A stretch of DNA of 64,000 nt from Notamacropus eugenii (GCF_028372415.1 NC_092878.1:138361219-138425218); one strand, 5' to 3'; shown: positions 52,021 to 63,205, counted from the stretch's first letter. Notes: a model not told the origin generated them from the letters alone. Numbers and translations: made by a program.

Positions 52021-52938
52021 CCCCTCTGGACTCACTCCCTCATCTCACATTAGCTTTGAAGGTTGGGTTTTTATTAGTACTCTTCAGGTTCTAGTAGTGA
52101 TCTTATGGTTGGCTATCTTTCTGACACTTGTAGCTCATGAACCCCTACCAGTTTGCTTCCCTCTAATGATCAGCCAGTCGACTTAGTTCTTAGCAAATAC
52201 ATTTACTCAAATACCATAATAAGAGTAGTACCTACAAAACCCTTTCCACATAGCCTGGAGCCCACTATATATATATATATGTACATATATGTATTCACAT
52301 ATATAAATATATGTGTATATATAAAGTATACAGAGGGAAGAATGGTCATGAATTTCCAATGATAGTGATGCACACATATAGGGAATATACCTTGCCAAAG
52401 CAACTTATAACTCTAGCACTGCAAGACCTTTCTTTTTCCAGTGTCCTCTAGAAATTTAATGGGGGAATTTGATGGGTGAGTTGTTCTGCTGTTCAGGTAG
52501 GCTTATTACATAATACAGTGTTTAAGCTGAATCAATCCAATTTGTTCATAGGCTGGGTTAAGTAAGTCACTTAGTGGCTATCAGAACAGGTCAGGTGGAT
52601 TGTTTGGCCCCTGTTGTTTGGCCAGACTGAGCTAGGCAGAAAACTCAGCCTCTGGTCTCTCTGTAGAGTGTGATTTATTTTACTGGATGGATAAATTAAC
52701 TAGACTCCCTGGGCTGGTTCTTTTTTGGGTGGGTGTAGTATTTATTACCTCTAGCTCCTGGCTTGACTGGTTACTACAGAATCCTGAAGTATTACAGTGA
52801 TCTTTTCAGTAATGGTAAATGACCCTTAATAAAGGATTGACAGAAAGCTTCCCTGTTTGACTCCTAAAATAAAACTTCAGTTTTGAGGTCTAGTTTCTCT
52901 AGGCTAGAAATAATTTTTCACCTTTAACAACTCTTTAT
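52021..52938. other. Unassigned sequence with a TA microsatellite
   Basis: About 920 bp. 52266-52330 is a (TA)n/TATG tract. The Tyr/Ile-rich 63-69 codon frames over it are artefacts. No other feature recognised. Confidence 0.4.
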
Positions 52939-53210
52939 GGGTCAGCTATGTGGCACAGTGGATAGAGTGCTGGACTTGGAATCAGGAAAACTCATCTTTG
53001 TGAGTTCAAATCTGGCCTCAGATACTTACTAGCTGTGTGACCCTAGGCAAATCACTTATTCCTGCTTGCCTCAGTTTCCTCATCTGTAAAAATGAGCTGG
53101 AGAAGGAAATGGCAAAGTACTCCAGTATCTTTGCCAAGAAAACCCCAAATAGGGTCATAAAGATTCAGACATGACTGAAAAATAACTCAACACACACATA
53201 CACACACACA
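52939..53210 (+). mobile_element. RTE-tailed CORE-SINE ending in a CA microsatellite
   Basis: Complete copy: 'GGGTCAGCTATGTGGCACAG', 'TGGACTTGGAATCAGGAAAA', 'GCTGTGTGACCCTAGGCAAA', 'TATCTTTGCCAAGAAAACCC', 'AAAGATTCAGACATGACTGA', 'AAATAACTCAACACACACAT'. The tail has grown into a (CA)n of about 20 bp. Confidence 0.92.
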
Positions 53211-54014
53211 ATTCAGAGGAAGTGACTTTAGTGAAGGGTTTTATCTTTAATTATGATGCTCAGTCTAGTTATACTTCCTGGACTCTTGTTGGATCTTACA
53301 GATATGAATGGTTTGGAAAAACATATGGAATAGTTCTGTACCCTGGGACTGTACCCTATACCCTGTCTTGTTGGTCTCTTCATGTGCAATTGAAGTATTC
53401 AAACCTCAGACTTCTTTAATCTCTAGAATAATGCTTTGGCATCTAAAAGGCTTTCTATTTACCTTTCAGAGTCTGTTTCTTTCCCCCCATCCCCAGTCTT
53501 ATAGTTTCACTAAGTCTCAAAGGGTGAGATTATTTTGCTTCTTTAAAATAAGAGGATGCATGCAGATTGGCTCTAGGGATATTTTCCTTTCTATAGTCAA
53601 TGAAAATAGAATCAATTAGACTTCTGCGTCTGTGAAGTGTTTTTTTTTTTTTTTACACTAGAGCTATGGTTCCACTAGTCAGGGGAAGAGGTGGTAAAGA
53701 AGCAGTAATCCTCTCCTTCTTCATTTATTATAATAGAAAGGTTCCTGGGGCATTGAGATGTTAAGGGATTTTCAGAGAAAGAATTTGAACTCAAATCTTC
53801 CTCATTCTAAAGCTAGCTCTTCATTCAGTAGGCCATACTTCCTACCAAAAGAAGAAAATAGCTCCTCCAAATGAGAAGTCTTTGTGAAGCAGGTTTGCTC
53901 ATAAATAGAGCTCTTGCTCTGTTTAACCACATCCCCTGGGTTTAGAGCCATTTGTGGGAAAACTATTGAGGGTTTCTCAGTTCGGTTGGAGGAATCCTGG
54001 AGTAGGAGTTAGGC
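53211..54014. other. Unassigned intergenic sequence
   Basis: About 800 bp. Two overlapping plus frames (53222-53419; 53308-53619) lack a domain. T16 run at 53639-53654. Weak MIR-like words around 53760-53840. Confidence 0.35.
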
Positions 54015-54310
54015 AATTTGCATTCCCATCATGTCTTTCATATTATCTATATGATCTTGGGCAAGTCATACCCTCTCAGTGCCTCAGTTTCCTAATTTAT
54101 AAAATAAGAGGGGTGGGCAGAACAAAGCACATCTTAGATCCCTTCTAGCTCTAATAAACTATGGTGCCAAGTCTCAGTAAGCCCTTTGCTATTTACAGTA
54201 GAATGTTAGCATGCATAATGTTAGAGATTTGACCTTGAAGCCAGGAAGACCTAAGTTCAGGTTCCACTTATGAGGCATACAGACTATGTAACCCTGGGCA
54301 AGTTACTGCT
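54015..54310 (+). mobile_element. Two MIR-like SINE remnants
   Basis: 54040-54170 ('TATGATCTTGGGCAAGTCAT', 'AGTGCCTCAGTTTCCTAATT', 'AGATCCCTTCTAGCTCTAAT') and 54225-54310 ('GACCTTGAAGCCAGGAAGAC', 'GTAACCCTGGGCAAGTTACT'). Confidence 0.6.
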
Positions 54311-54334
54311 CATTACTCAAGGTCACTCTTTTAT

Positions 54335-54478
54335 TTGCTTGTTTATTTTAAGACCATTGGAGTTAAGGGACTTGCTTAGGGTCACATAGTAGTAGGTGTC
54401 TAAGGTCATATTTGAACTCAGCTCCTCCTGATTCCACAGCCAGTGGTCTATCCACTGTACTACCTAGCTTTCCCTTCA
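54335..54478 (-). mobile_element. CORE-SINE without RTE tail
   Basis: Minus strand: 'GTTAAGGGACTTGCTTAGGG', 'TCACATAGTAGTAGGTGTCT', 'TTTGAACTCAGCTCCTCCTG', 'CACTGTACTACCTAGCTTTC'. Its 3' side is T-rich (TTATTTGCTTGTTTATTTTA), as in the SINE type at 32765. Confidence 0.8.
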
Positions 54479-55439
54479 AGGCAATTCTTTAAGACAATGA
54501 GTTGTAGAAAGCATGCCAACTACGATTAGGTGATGGAGTTTCATCACCTAGGAGTCCCCTCTATCAAACAAACCACCCCCTAATTCCATTATGAGCTCCA
54601 GGGTTAATATGATCATCAACTCACAGGCCAAATTGAACAACCAGGAGATGCCTGAGTTGAGAGATATTGCAACTTTGATGAAGCAGAGTAGGGACATGAA
54701 GAGACACCATTAAAAGTGACAGTGTCCAACAGCTAGGAGCAACACAATCCCTAATACAGGTGATGGCACCTGACATTTCTGTTGGTAACTTAATTAATTC
54801 CATGTCACCCATATCATTCAGAGACACTGAAAAACCCACATTAATCACCTGGGAGAAAAGTAATAATGCCCACATGGCAGCCTGGCAAACATCTGCCACT
54901 TAGAATAATTGAGCCTTTATTGGACCATGTCAGACACCAATCCTTTGTTCTCTCCCACTGGAATCATTTGTTACCTGAAGGACAGCAACTATGACAAAGA
55001 GGGAGAGACAAGTAATACCCCTCCTTCCAGAAACTGTTGATAATGGACCCAGCCCTTCAGGTAAGGTGAGAAGGGCCCCTTTGGGGAAGGGGAGGACAAA
55101 TGAATGGGAATGGAGGCTTGTCTACTGACGGACAGCTCTTTGGAAGGAATCAGTTAGGATTTTTCTTTTTTCCTTGCTTAAGAGAATCCAAATGCAGAGT
55201 TTCTAGGAAAACAATTAGATAATGATAATGATGGTGATTTTGACAATGATGACAATTATTATTTCCCTTCTGTCAAACAGTACATTTTAATTATATTAAA
55301 TTGTTTTCTCAATTATCTTTTTTTGTCTCATAATGAAACAAGAGATTGTTTGCATTAACTTTTTGAAATTTCTGGAGAGAAAGATATGCCCAAAATACAT
55401 TATGGCAGACATGTTTTGGGGAACATTTTTGCAAGTAAG
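54479..55439. other. Unassigned; minus-strand ORF with signal-peptide look
   Basis: About 960 bp. The minus frame 54899-54621 (92 codons) begins 'MADVCQAAMWALLLFSQVIN', followed by 'VGFSVSLNDMGDMELIKLP'. The hydrophobic start resembles a signal peptide, but no family is recognised and no splice context stands out, so it is not called as a gene. Confidence 0.3.
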
Positions 55440-55562
55440 AATACTGGCCTTGAAGTTTGTGATTCTGTGTTTAAATCATACCTCCGGTGATCACTACTTG
55501 TATGACCTTGGGCAAGTCAGTTTCCTGGGTCTCAGTTTCTATAAAATGAAGGACTTGGATCA
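55440..55562 (+). mobile_element. MIR-like SINE remnant
   Basis: 'CTGGCCTTGAAGTTTGTGAT', 'TATGACCTTGGGCAAGTCAG', 'CCTGGGTCTCAGTTTCTATA', 'AAATGAAGGACTTGGATCAG'. Cut by the hAT element that follows. Confidence 0.65.
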
Positions 55563-55722
55563 GATCGGGTTGGGGAACCTGTGGCCTCGAGGCCACATGA
55601 GACCCTCTAGGTCCTCAAGTGTGACCCTTTGACTGAATCCAAACTTCACCTAACAAATCCCCTTAATAAAAGGGTTTGTTCCGTAAAACTTAGACTCAGT
55701 CAAAAGGTCACATTTGAGGACC
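55563..55722. mobile_element. hAT-type MITE, right end replaced by a SINE
   Basis: Third copy of the palindromic element: 'TTGGGGAACCTGTGGCCTCG', 'AGGCCACATGAGACCCTCTA', 'TGTGACCCTTTGACTGAATC', 'AATCCCCTTAATAAAAGGGT', 'AGACTCAGTCAAAAGGTCAC', 'ATTTGAGGACCT'. It should continue with the inverted GGCCACATG...CCCCTG arm but switches to SINE sequence at GGACCTGGAGTCAGG (55718). Confidence 0.8.
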
Positions 55723-55860
55723 TGGAGTCAGGAGGACCTGAGTTCAAATCTGGTCTCAGGCACTTGATACTTACTAGTTGTGTGACCTTGGGCAGGTCAC
55801 TAAACCCACATTACCTTACCAACCTTCTCCAAAAAACAGAAAAATAAAAATAAACAACTA
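55718..55860 (+). mobile_element. CORE-SINE with A-rich tail, fused to the MITE
   Basis: 'GGACCTGGAGTCAGGAGGAC', 'CTGAGTTCAAATCTGGTCTC', 'TTACTAGTTGTGTGACCTTG', 'GGCAGGTCACTAAACCCACA', then an A-rich tail with AAAATAAAAATAAACAAC. It lacks its tRNA-like head and has no RTE tail, so it belongs to the subfamily probably moved by L1. Confidence 0.85.
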
Positions 55861-55904
55861 AAACAAAATAAAAAAACTTAAAAATATAATTGGTAAATAA
55901 TAGT

Positions 55905-56135
55905 AATGCTTTCTAATATTTGCATAGCACCTACTATGTTCCAGGTTTCAGGCATTACACTAAGGGTTTTATAATCATTGCCTCATTTGATCCTCAGAGC
56001 AAAGCTGGCAGGTAATTATATCCCCTTTTTACAGATATGCAAACTGAGGCAAGAGGTTAAATAACTCACACAGATCCTATATGGGAAGATGTTACATGTA
56101 TTATCATAGTGGCTGAGGCTGGATCTGCCCTTATT
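55905..56135 (-). mobile_element. MIR-like CORE-SINE
   Basis: 'ATTTGCATAGCACCTACTAT', 'CATTTGATCCTCAGAGCAAA', 'TTATATCCCCTTTTTACAGA', 'ATGCAAACTGAGGCAAGAGG'. Confidence 0.7.
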
Positions 56136-56304
56136 TAACAAAATAATTAAAAAGGCAATAGAACATAGATAATGTTGATATGTGATTTTCTGCACCAATT
56201 TTCACCCCACAGGGATCTCTGTGAGATTTACTGATACTGTTTCTATATGAGTTTGACACCACTAGTCTAAACTTAAGAAAGTAATGTAGCAAATGTTATT
56301 AATT

Positions 56305-56405
56305 CAGGGATAGCTATGTCATGCAATGGATAGAGCACTGACCCTGGAGTCAGGAAGACTCACTAGTTGTGTGAACTTGAGCAAGTCACTTAATCCTGAT
56401 AGACT
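56305..56405 (+). mobile_element. CORE-SINE head fragment
   Basis: 'AGGGATAGCTATGTCATGCA', 'GGATAGAGCACTGACCCTGG', 'CTAGTTGTGTGAACTTGAGC', 'AAGTCACTTAATCCTGAT'. The 3' half is absent. Just upstream, 'GAGTTTGACACCACTAGTC' (56250-56268) looks like the terminus of a hAT element. Confidence 0.75.
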
Positions 56406-56854
56406 AAAAAAGAGATGTTAATAATTCAGATTAAACTTAAATGTGTATTGTATGTAGTTTTTTTCCCCTTCTGGAATCAGGTGTTAAAAATTTGCGAGCA
56501 CACTACTGCTTCTACTTCAAGATCAGTGATCCTATGATTCTGAAACTTGGTGAAACACTTTAATTTGAGAAGAAAAATAAATATTTACATAGTTCCCATG
56601 GCAAGCACTGTATATGGGATACCTCAATATGGTAACGGGAATTCTCGTGACTGGATTTGAAAACCATATACTGACTGTATTTGTCTCAAACCAAGCTATA
56701 CTCCTTTCTCTTCCTCCCTCTTTTCCCCCTTAAAAAACTGGCTTCTATAAAAACTGAGAGGTCCTATTCTTAGAGAATTACAGCCAAAGTGACAAAGATA
56801 AAGAGAGTAGTGATGATGAAGGATTCTTTTTTATTTCCTATGGTGCCTAAATGA
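56406..56854. other. Unassigned intergenic sequence
   Basis: About 450 bp, nothing recognised. Confidence 0.35.
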
Positions 56855-57060
56855 TTACAAATTGCTTTCTTCCTGATAACCCAGTGAGGTGGTCAGTTCC
56901 AATGTTATTAGCCTCATTTTACACATGAGGGAAATTGAAGTCCAGAGAGGTTAACTGAATTGCCTGGGACTACAGAACCAGTAAATATCAGAGCCAAAAT
57001 CTGAGTCCATATTTTCTACATTGGAGCCAAGAGCATATTTCACTATGCCATGAATAAAAT
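56855..57060 (-). mobile_element. MIR-like CORE-SINE remnant
   Basis: 'ACAAATTGCTTTCTTCCTGA', 'CCTCATTTTACACATGAGGG', 'TCCAGAGAGGTTAACTGAAT', 'GAGCCAAAATCTGAGTCCAT'. Confidence 0.6.
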
Positions 57061-57954
57061 ATCTTTATTTGAATGGAAAGAAGTGTATGTGAGAGTGGGT
57101 TACAACTACCTCTACTCAGCATGACACCATAGCTAAGTAAGAAGACATTTTAGTGGTCAATCAAAAGTCTTTGACTATATATGAAAAGATATTAAAAGCC
57201 ATTTGATAAAAACAATTGACACCAAATAAGGAATATTCCCATTGGCCGTGGGATTTCATCATGTCCTCTGGGTCTTGTATAAAGCACAGATTTATCTGGC
57301 ATAGGAGATTTTCTGGATATTTGAGTAAGTGTGACTTTCCAATGTGTTTCTGAAGAGAAATCACTTGGCAGGAGGGTGCTGGTGAAGGAAAGGACTCAAC
57401 TTTTACCTTAGCCATGTTTCTTTTGGCCTGAGGAGGACTTTGGGAGCTCAGAAGTCATTAAACTTCCTATCACTGTCCTAACTTGTGTCCTCAAGTCAAC
57501 TGGAGACTGTACACTGGGATCCAAGGGCAGATAGGAGGAAAGGACTAGGAGTGGTGAGCTACCCTTATGATGTGTGTGCTTTCTTTTTACTGAATTCTTC
57601 CCATACTCATGGGCCAGTGTGTAAGAGACTTTGGGGAAAGGAAGAAGGTGTTTAGTCAGATTTTTTTAATATGTCACCTCAGTTAATACCTCTTGCTAAA
57701 AACTATTTAGATTGGCTAAATAATTGATTATCAAATGATAAATTTGGAGAAAAAGCATATCAGTGGGGAGTTCAAGTCTATAGCTTTAGAGAATCACCTC
57801 TGACCCTTAGCGTAACCCTAGAACCCTGAGAACTTATAGATAAAATCTAAAAAACTGACTTATCAGTACAAATGTGAATTGAGGTAATTTGAGATAAGGA
57901 TACTTCAGAGCTTCTGTGGGCTATATATGTTAAAATTATTTCACACTAAATAAA
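57061..57954. other. Unassigned intergenic sequence
   Basis: About 890 bp. An 84-codon minus frame (57161-57415) shows no domain. No recognised repeat. Confidence 0.35.
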
Positions 57955-58430
57955 TACGTTAACACGTGCGTATGTGTTGTGTCCACTAACTATATATGTA
58001 TACAGACACACATACATGTATACATATACAATGTATATATACAGTTATGTATATGTATGTGTATGTATAGATAGATGATAGATAGATAGATAGGTAGAGA
58101 TTGATAGATAGTGTCCCAAAGATTTTAGTGTTATTTTAAACTATTGAAGCCTAAAATTGTACTAAGACTTTTAGAATAGTATACATGCATATAATATGAA
58201 CATACATATGTGTATATATATATAATATGGATATATAACATATAGTTAATAGTATAATAATATATTATGAATACCTGTAATATTTTATATACACCTATAC
58301 AATATACACACTTACACATGTATACTTACATATATGTTTATATACACATATGACTACATATATACATATATGACTACATATATACACATATGACTACATA
58401 TATACATATATAACTATAGTAAAAACAAAA
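57955..58430. repeat. (TATACA/TATG)n AT-rich tandem region
   Basis: About 475 bp of ACATATATAC, TATGTATA and GATAGATAGATAGATAG words (GATA units at 58068-58095). Near the right end a clear higher-order unit of about 24 bp ('CATATGACTACATATATACA') repeats three times between 58340 and 58410. Confidence 0.9.
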
Positions 58431-58779
58431 CATTTTCTTTTAGGGTATGAATACCAAAAGCAGAGTTAATTCTTCTGATTATATTTCCTGACAAGAAAAA
58501 TTTGATTGTTTTGGGGTGGAAGATTATTAAGGAAAGCTATTTTTTTAATTGGAAGATATATCCTGAGCCCAAAATAGGGTAAGTACTTAAAGGAGTTCCC
58601 ACTTGTGACTTTTTAGTGAGTGTTCAGAAAAAAGACATGGAAAAGAGCCCTTAGACGGACTGACTTGAAATGGAGTGTACTTGCCATTAAAAAGGTTGAC
58701 CAAAATAAAAAGGTCTGATCACAGTAGACTAAGCTCAGTAGGAACATTTCCAGTAGTACTAATAGTAAATATCTATATG
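58431..58779. other. Unassigned intergenic sequence
   Basis: About 350 bp, nothing recognised. Confidence 0.35.
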
Positions 58780-58970
58780 GAGCATTCAGCTCTCAGAGAT
58801 AGGTGCCATTATTATCCTCATTTTATAGATGACAAAACTGAAGTGAACAGAAGTTAGGTGTCTTGACCAGGTTCACATAGCTAATACGAATCTGAGGCCA
58901 GATTTGAACCAAGCTCCTTCTGCCTTCAAGTCTTATGCTCTATCTACTGTGCTCCCTAGCTGTCCCATGA
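58780..58970 (-). mobile_element. MIR-like CORE-SINE
   Basis: 'GAGATAGGTGCCATTATTAT', 'CCTCATTTTATAGATGACAA', 'AGGTTCACATAGCTAATACG', 'GAGGCCAGATTTGAACCAAG', 'TGTGCTCCCTAGCTGTCCCA'. Confidence 0.75.
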
Positions 58971-60019
58971 AAGGGGGATTGGTTCCTTTCCCAACTAGGT
59001 ACCTGTGAAATCCAAGCATACTTGTCAATTTAGACACATTTTAATTTACTCCTGGATATTAATGGATTTAATTTAATTTCATATAAAACCTTACAGTAAG
59101 TCCTGAGTAAGTTATGGAGTTATTATGAGTAAGTCACAGTACGTTATTGCAGATATGTTTACTTGGTTCATGCCAAGAAAAAGAGCATGGAGGAAAACTT
59201 TAGTTAGCTCGAAATATACATATTTTTAATGAGGTTAAAGAGGGAAATCTCTACCCACTCATTAGTAAATTTTCTAGCTGGGGGCTCTGTGCTGTTATTT
59301 TATTATGTATATTAATATCTATTTTATTAATAACTTTTCATCTAAAGTAAACTCCATAAAATAGCAAAGGAAGAGGCCATGTGGACCCAAAAGCAAGTAT
59401 ATATCCACTAGGCTAAAAAAGTGAATTGATTACTGTAATGGGTATAGCTGATTAAATCTCCATTCTCAGATATGTGAGAGAAGTAAGGAAAGGGGAGGGA
59501 GGATAGGTCAGTGACTAAAGAGAAGATCACACTCTGAATTAGGCCCATAATGACTACCAGGGATGAACAGAGAAAGGAAAGGTATGTGGAGCACTGAAAT
59601 TATCAGCCCCAATTTAAAAATGTCTCTCTCCCCCCCCATATTTCTAGAGAAGAAAAGACAATTTGTACAGAGTAAACTTGTAGAAAGAAACTCAAATGGA
59701 TGGGATGAACATAGGGAACTAGTTTCCTTCCTTATGTCCCTCTCCATCCATAAATACCTGCTAAAGAATCTCTCCAATCCACACTCTATACACAAAAAGT
59801 CTAGGTTTCTGGATACGCATTTGAGGACAAATTTTCTTAATAATAACAACTGAATTTTAGGTGGAAAAATCTTAACAGAAGCCTTGTACCTTGGGCAAGA
59901 CAGATATGTTCATTTTTAATTTATTTATAGAGAAAGTGGGGCTCAGAGTGCTTGAATGACCTATACATGGCTATAGTCAGCTTGTAAGTATCATTAAGTT
60001 TCAATTTAAAGGCAAATTT
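58971..60019. other. Unassigned intergenic sequence
   Basis: About 1.05 kb. Opposite-strand frames of 113 and 96 codons overlap at 59508-59853. They are mirror products of a low-stop stretch and neither has a domain. No repeat recognised. Confidence 0.35.
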
Positions 60020-60257
60020 TGTGTAATTTTTCAGTCATGTCTGACTCTTCATGACCCCATTTGGAGTTTTCTTGGCAGAGGTACTGGAGGGTTTTGCCAT
60101 TTCCTTCCCCAGCTCTTTTGACAGATGAGGAAACTGAGGCAAGCTGGGTTAAATGACTTGCCCAGGGCCACACAGCTAGTCATTGTTTGAGATAAATGAA
60201 CCTTCCTGATTCCAGGTATGACACTCTAATCTAGCTGTGTGACACTCTAGCTGCCCC
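60020..60257 (-). mobile_element. RTE-tailed CORE-SINE
   Basis: 'CAGTCATGTCTGACTCTTCA', 'GAGTTTTCTTGGCAGAGGTA', 'TGAGGAAACTGAGGCAAGCT', 'CCAGGGCCACACAGCTAGTC'. The head is scrambled: 'AATCTAGCTGTGTGACACTC' is followed by 'TAGCTGCCCC', as if part of the head was duplicated. Confidence 0.88.
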
Positions 60258-60329
60258 ATATCTTTTGGCATCTGAAATTTGACATGTCCAAAACAAAGGT
60301 CATTGTCTTTCCCTCCAAAGGCACCCTTC

Positions 60330-60989
60330 TTTATTCCCTTCCTTTCCTATTTTTGATGGCATTGTTGTATCATCAGTCATTCAGGTTTGCTTAACTCCCA
60401 TGATTCATCCTCAACTCTTCTTTCTCCTTTTCTCCTTCATATTAGATCATTTACCTAGTTTTTATCACCTTTCCAACATCTCTTGAATCCATTCCCTTTG
60501 CTCCACCTATGTAGCCATCACTCTAATTTAGCCTTTCATCACTCCAGCCTAGAATATTCCAATAGCATCCTAATTGGTTTTCCCGACTCTAGTCTCTCAC
60601 CTCCCTAAATTCATCATTCTCAGCTGCCAAATTGATAGTTGTTTCATCCCCCGCCCCCCACACTCAAGATGTTCTATTGACTCCCTTTTTGTCTTTAGGT
60701 AAAATCCTCTCAGGTATTTAAAGTCCTTCATAGCATGGTTTAAGCCAACACTGTACATTATTCCCCTTCATACAATCTATAACCTGGTTAAGCTGGGCTC
60801 CCCATTCACAATATTCCAGTTCCCATCTCTGTCAGCTTTGCATTGATATCAAAAGGCCCCTTTACTTCTGCTCTTTGAATTCTTAGCTTGAGGGCCCTCC
60901 TTAAATACCCTCTCCTACATAAGACCTATCTTACTATCCTCAGTAACTAGAGTCCTCTCCCCCAAACTATATTTAAATATATTGAATTA
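60330..60989. mobile_element. L2/L3-like LINE remnant
   Basis: 'TAACTCCCATGATTCATCCT', 'CAACATCTCTTGAATCCATT', 'AGAATATTCCAATAGCATCC', 'TAATTGGTTTTCCCGACTCT', 'GATGTTCTATTGACTCCCTT', 'AAAGTCCTTCATAGCATGGT', 'CCTTCATACAATCTATAACC': the old L2/L3 3' region, about 650 bp, cut at its right end by an L1. Confidence 0.7.
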
Positions 60990-61945
60990 TGTTATTGATA
61001 AATGGTCAAAGGATATAGTTTTTCAATGAAGAAATCAAAATAATTTATAGTCATACAAAATGCTCTAAATTATTATTGATTAGAGAAACACAGATGAAAA
61101 CAACCTTGAGATATCATTTTACACCTATCAGACTGGCTCAAATGATAGAAGAGGAAACAACATTGGACAGAATGTGGAAAAACTGAGACATTAATTCATT
61201 GCTGGTGGAATTGTGAACTGTTCCAACCATTTTGGAGAGCAATGTGGAATTATGCCCAAAGAGTTATTAAACTGCCTATGCTTTTTGACCCAGCAGTGCC
61301 ACTACTGGGTCTATTTCCTAAGATGATTAGGGGAAAAAAGAAAATAACCTATTTTTCTCAAATGTTTATAGCAGCTCTCTTTCTGATGGCAAAGAACTGG
61401 AAATTGTGGGGATACCCATCAATTGGGGAACGACTGAACAAGTTGTAATATATGATTGTGATAGGATACTACTGTGCTATAAGAAATGATGAGCTCAATG
61501 ATTTTAGAAAAACATGGAAATATGTGCAGGAAATAATGAAGAAGAAAATGATCGGAACCAAGAGAATATTATATACAGTAACAGCAATATCGTTTTAAGA
61601 GTGACTTTGAGCAACTAACTCATTTTGACTATTATAAGTACCCAAATTAACTATAAGGGATGCATGAAGAAAAATGGGCAGTCAGAGAAAGAACTGATAA
61701 ATAGAAGTAGGTATAGCATAATTTTACACATATTTGTAACTATTTGTGTCTAATGGTAGTCATCTCTAAGGCCAGGGTGAGGAGGGAAGAAAAAAATTCA
61801 TATGATAATTTTGTTCTATATTTGAAAAGAATAGCAAGTTGTGTATGGTAGATTTGCAATTTTATGTACAATCAACTTTTGTCTTATGCTTTGTTATGGA
61901 AATGCTTGTTTTATCCCACAAATTAAAAATAAAATTAAAAATTAT
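60990..61945 (+). mobile_element. 5'-truncated L1
   Basis: Plus-strand ORF2 C-terminal blocks in shifting frames: 'VIDKWSKDI' (about 60995), 'IREMQMKT'-like sequence at 61080, then the open frame 61242-61448 'MWNYAQRVIKLPMLFDPAVP', 'LLGLFPKMIRG', 'NWKLWGYPSIGERLNKL', then 'YYCAIRNDE'-like sequence near 61465. The 3' UTR runs to an A-rich tail (61920-61945). More diverged than the copy at 23278. Confidence 0.9.
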
Positions 61946-62015
61946 ATATACATGTATACATGCACATACACAAACATATGTGTGTACGTGCACACATACA
62001 CATATATGTATATTA
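61946..62015. repeat. (CATA/TG)n microsatellite
   Basis: ATATATACATGTATACATGC then CACATACACAAACATATGTG: simple repeat grown from the L1 tail. Confidence 0.85.
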
Positions 62016-62705
62016 TCTTCTTAATTGCACTTGTGTAAGCTCCTTAAGGACAAGAATGGTTTGTTTGTTTCTTTGTTTGTTTCTTTTTTTTTAAATTCTC
62101 CAGTGCCTGGGTAGGCAATTAATAAGTATTTGTTAATTAATTGAATGGGTGGATGGACAGAATTAATATCCTGGATTCCATTCTGGATGTTTTTCCCCTG
62201 CAAAGGGTAAATGCTGAAGCATAAGATAAATGTAGTTATTTCTGGAATTATATACTTTCTAACATAACTGACATTCAAATTTCTTTAAGCGACTCTCATT
62301 CTCTCTTATCCTCAGCAGAGTTTGAAACACATTTTGAGGTCTTCTAGTTCAGCATCTTCATTAAGCAAAGGTGCCCCCATGGTTCATCTTGCCTTAAAAC
62401 GATTTCTGTTTTATTGGAATTCTTACTTGGCTGTTTCCTACAAAGTGTTGATTTTATGTCATTTTTACTTTAACAAAATCTAAGTAAAAAATTCTCCTTT
62501 ATGTACAATAAAAAAGAGTACTTACTGGTCTCAGGAGATATTGTCTTGACAGTGAGAAGTTTAACACTTTCTTTATCTGATTGGGGCCTATTTACATTAG
62601 AAAGATAAAGTTAGCACCAAAAAATTAGCATGATTGATCTGTGCAGAAAAGTACATATTATGAAGAAAAAAACAACAGCTACTTATATGTATCTACAGTA
62701 GATTC
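62016..62705. other. L2 3' terminus then unassigned sequence
   Basis: 62095-62145 has the L2 3' end ('CCAGTGCCTGGGTAGGCAAT', 'TAATAAGTATTTGTTAATTA'). The rest, about 550 bp, has no recognised repeat or supported gene. Confidence 0.45.
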
Positions 62706-62723
62706 TACTTCTGTTTATACATG

Positions 62724-62765
62724 CACACACACACACACACACTCACACACACACACACACACACA
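62724..62765. repeat. (CA)n microsatellite
   Basis: About 20 CA units with one CT interruption. Confidence 0.95.
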
Positions 62766-62954
62766 GAGTCTTCTTAGTCTGTGGTTAAACCAAACCAAAA
62801 AAAGATTCTATTCCATTCTGATACAAAAATATTGATCAGATGAAACAAAGACCAACATGAGCAAATTCAGAGTAAATGCTATAAAGTCTCCAGTACTAAA
62901 ATAGAAAGTGAAGGAGATAGAAATGTTCCTATGGACCTGAGCATTTTCTGGGCA

Positions 62955-63205
62955 CTTGACTCAATGGATAGAATGCCAGGCTTGGATTCAGGAAGACCCG
63001 AGTTCAAATTTGGCTTCAGATATTTAATAGATATGTGAGTCCAGGCAAGTTACCTACACTCTGTTTGCCTCTATAAAATGGGGATAATAATAGAACCTAC
63101 CTTCCAGGGCTGTTTTGAGGAACAAATAGGGTGTTATTTGTAAAGTGCATAGTACAGTGATTGATACCTAGTAGATGCTAAATAAATGTATGTTATCTTC
63201 TCCCT
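62955..63205 (+). mobile_element. MIR-type CORE-SINE
   Basis: 'CACTTGACTCAATGGATAGA', 'TTCAGGAAGACCCGAGTTCA', 'TAGATATGTGAGTCCAGGCA', 'GGGATAATAATAGAACCTAC', 'CTTCCAGGGCTGTTTTGAGG', 'ATGCTAAATAAATGTATGTT'. Complete with the MIR/L2-type tail. Confidence 0.85.

Noticed and set aside
57955..58430. CRISPR-like array, because of regularly spaced repeats
   Set aside because: The units are AT-rich microsatellite words without unique spacers, in a eukaryotic context.
59508..59853. 113-codon minus ORF and 96-codon plus ORF over the same bases
   Set aside because: Mirror open frames in a low-stop stretch; no domain, splice context or upstream signal in either.
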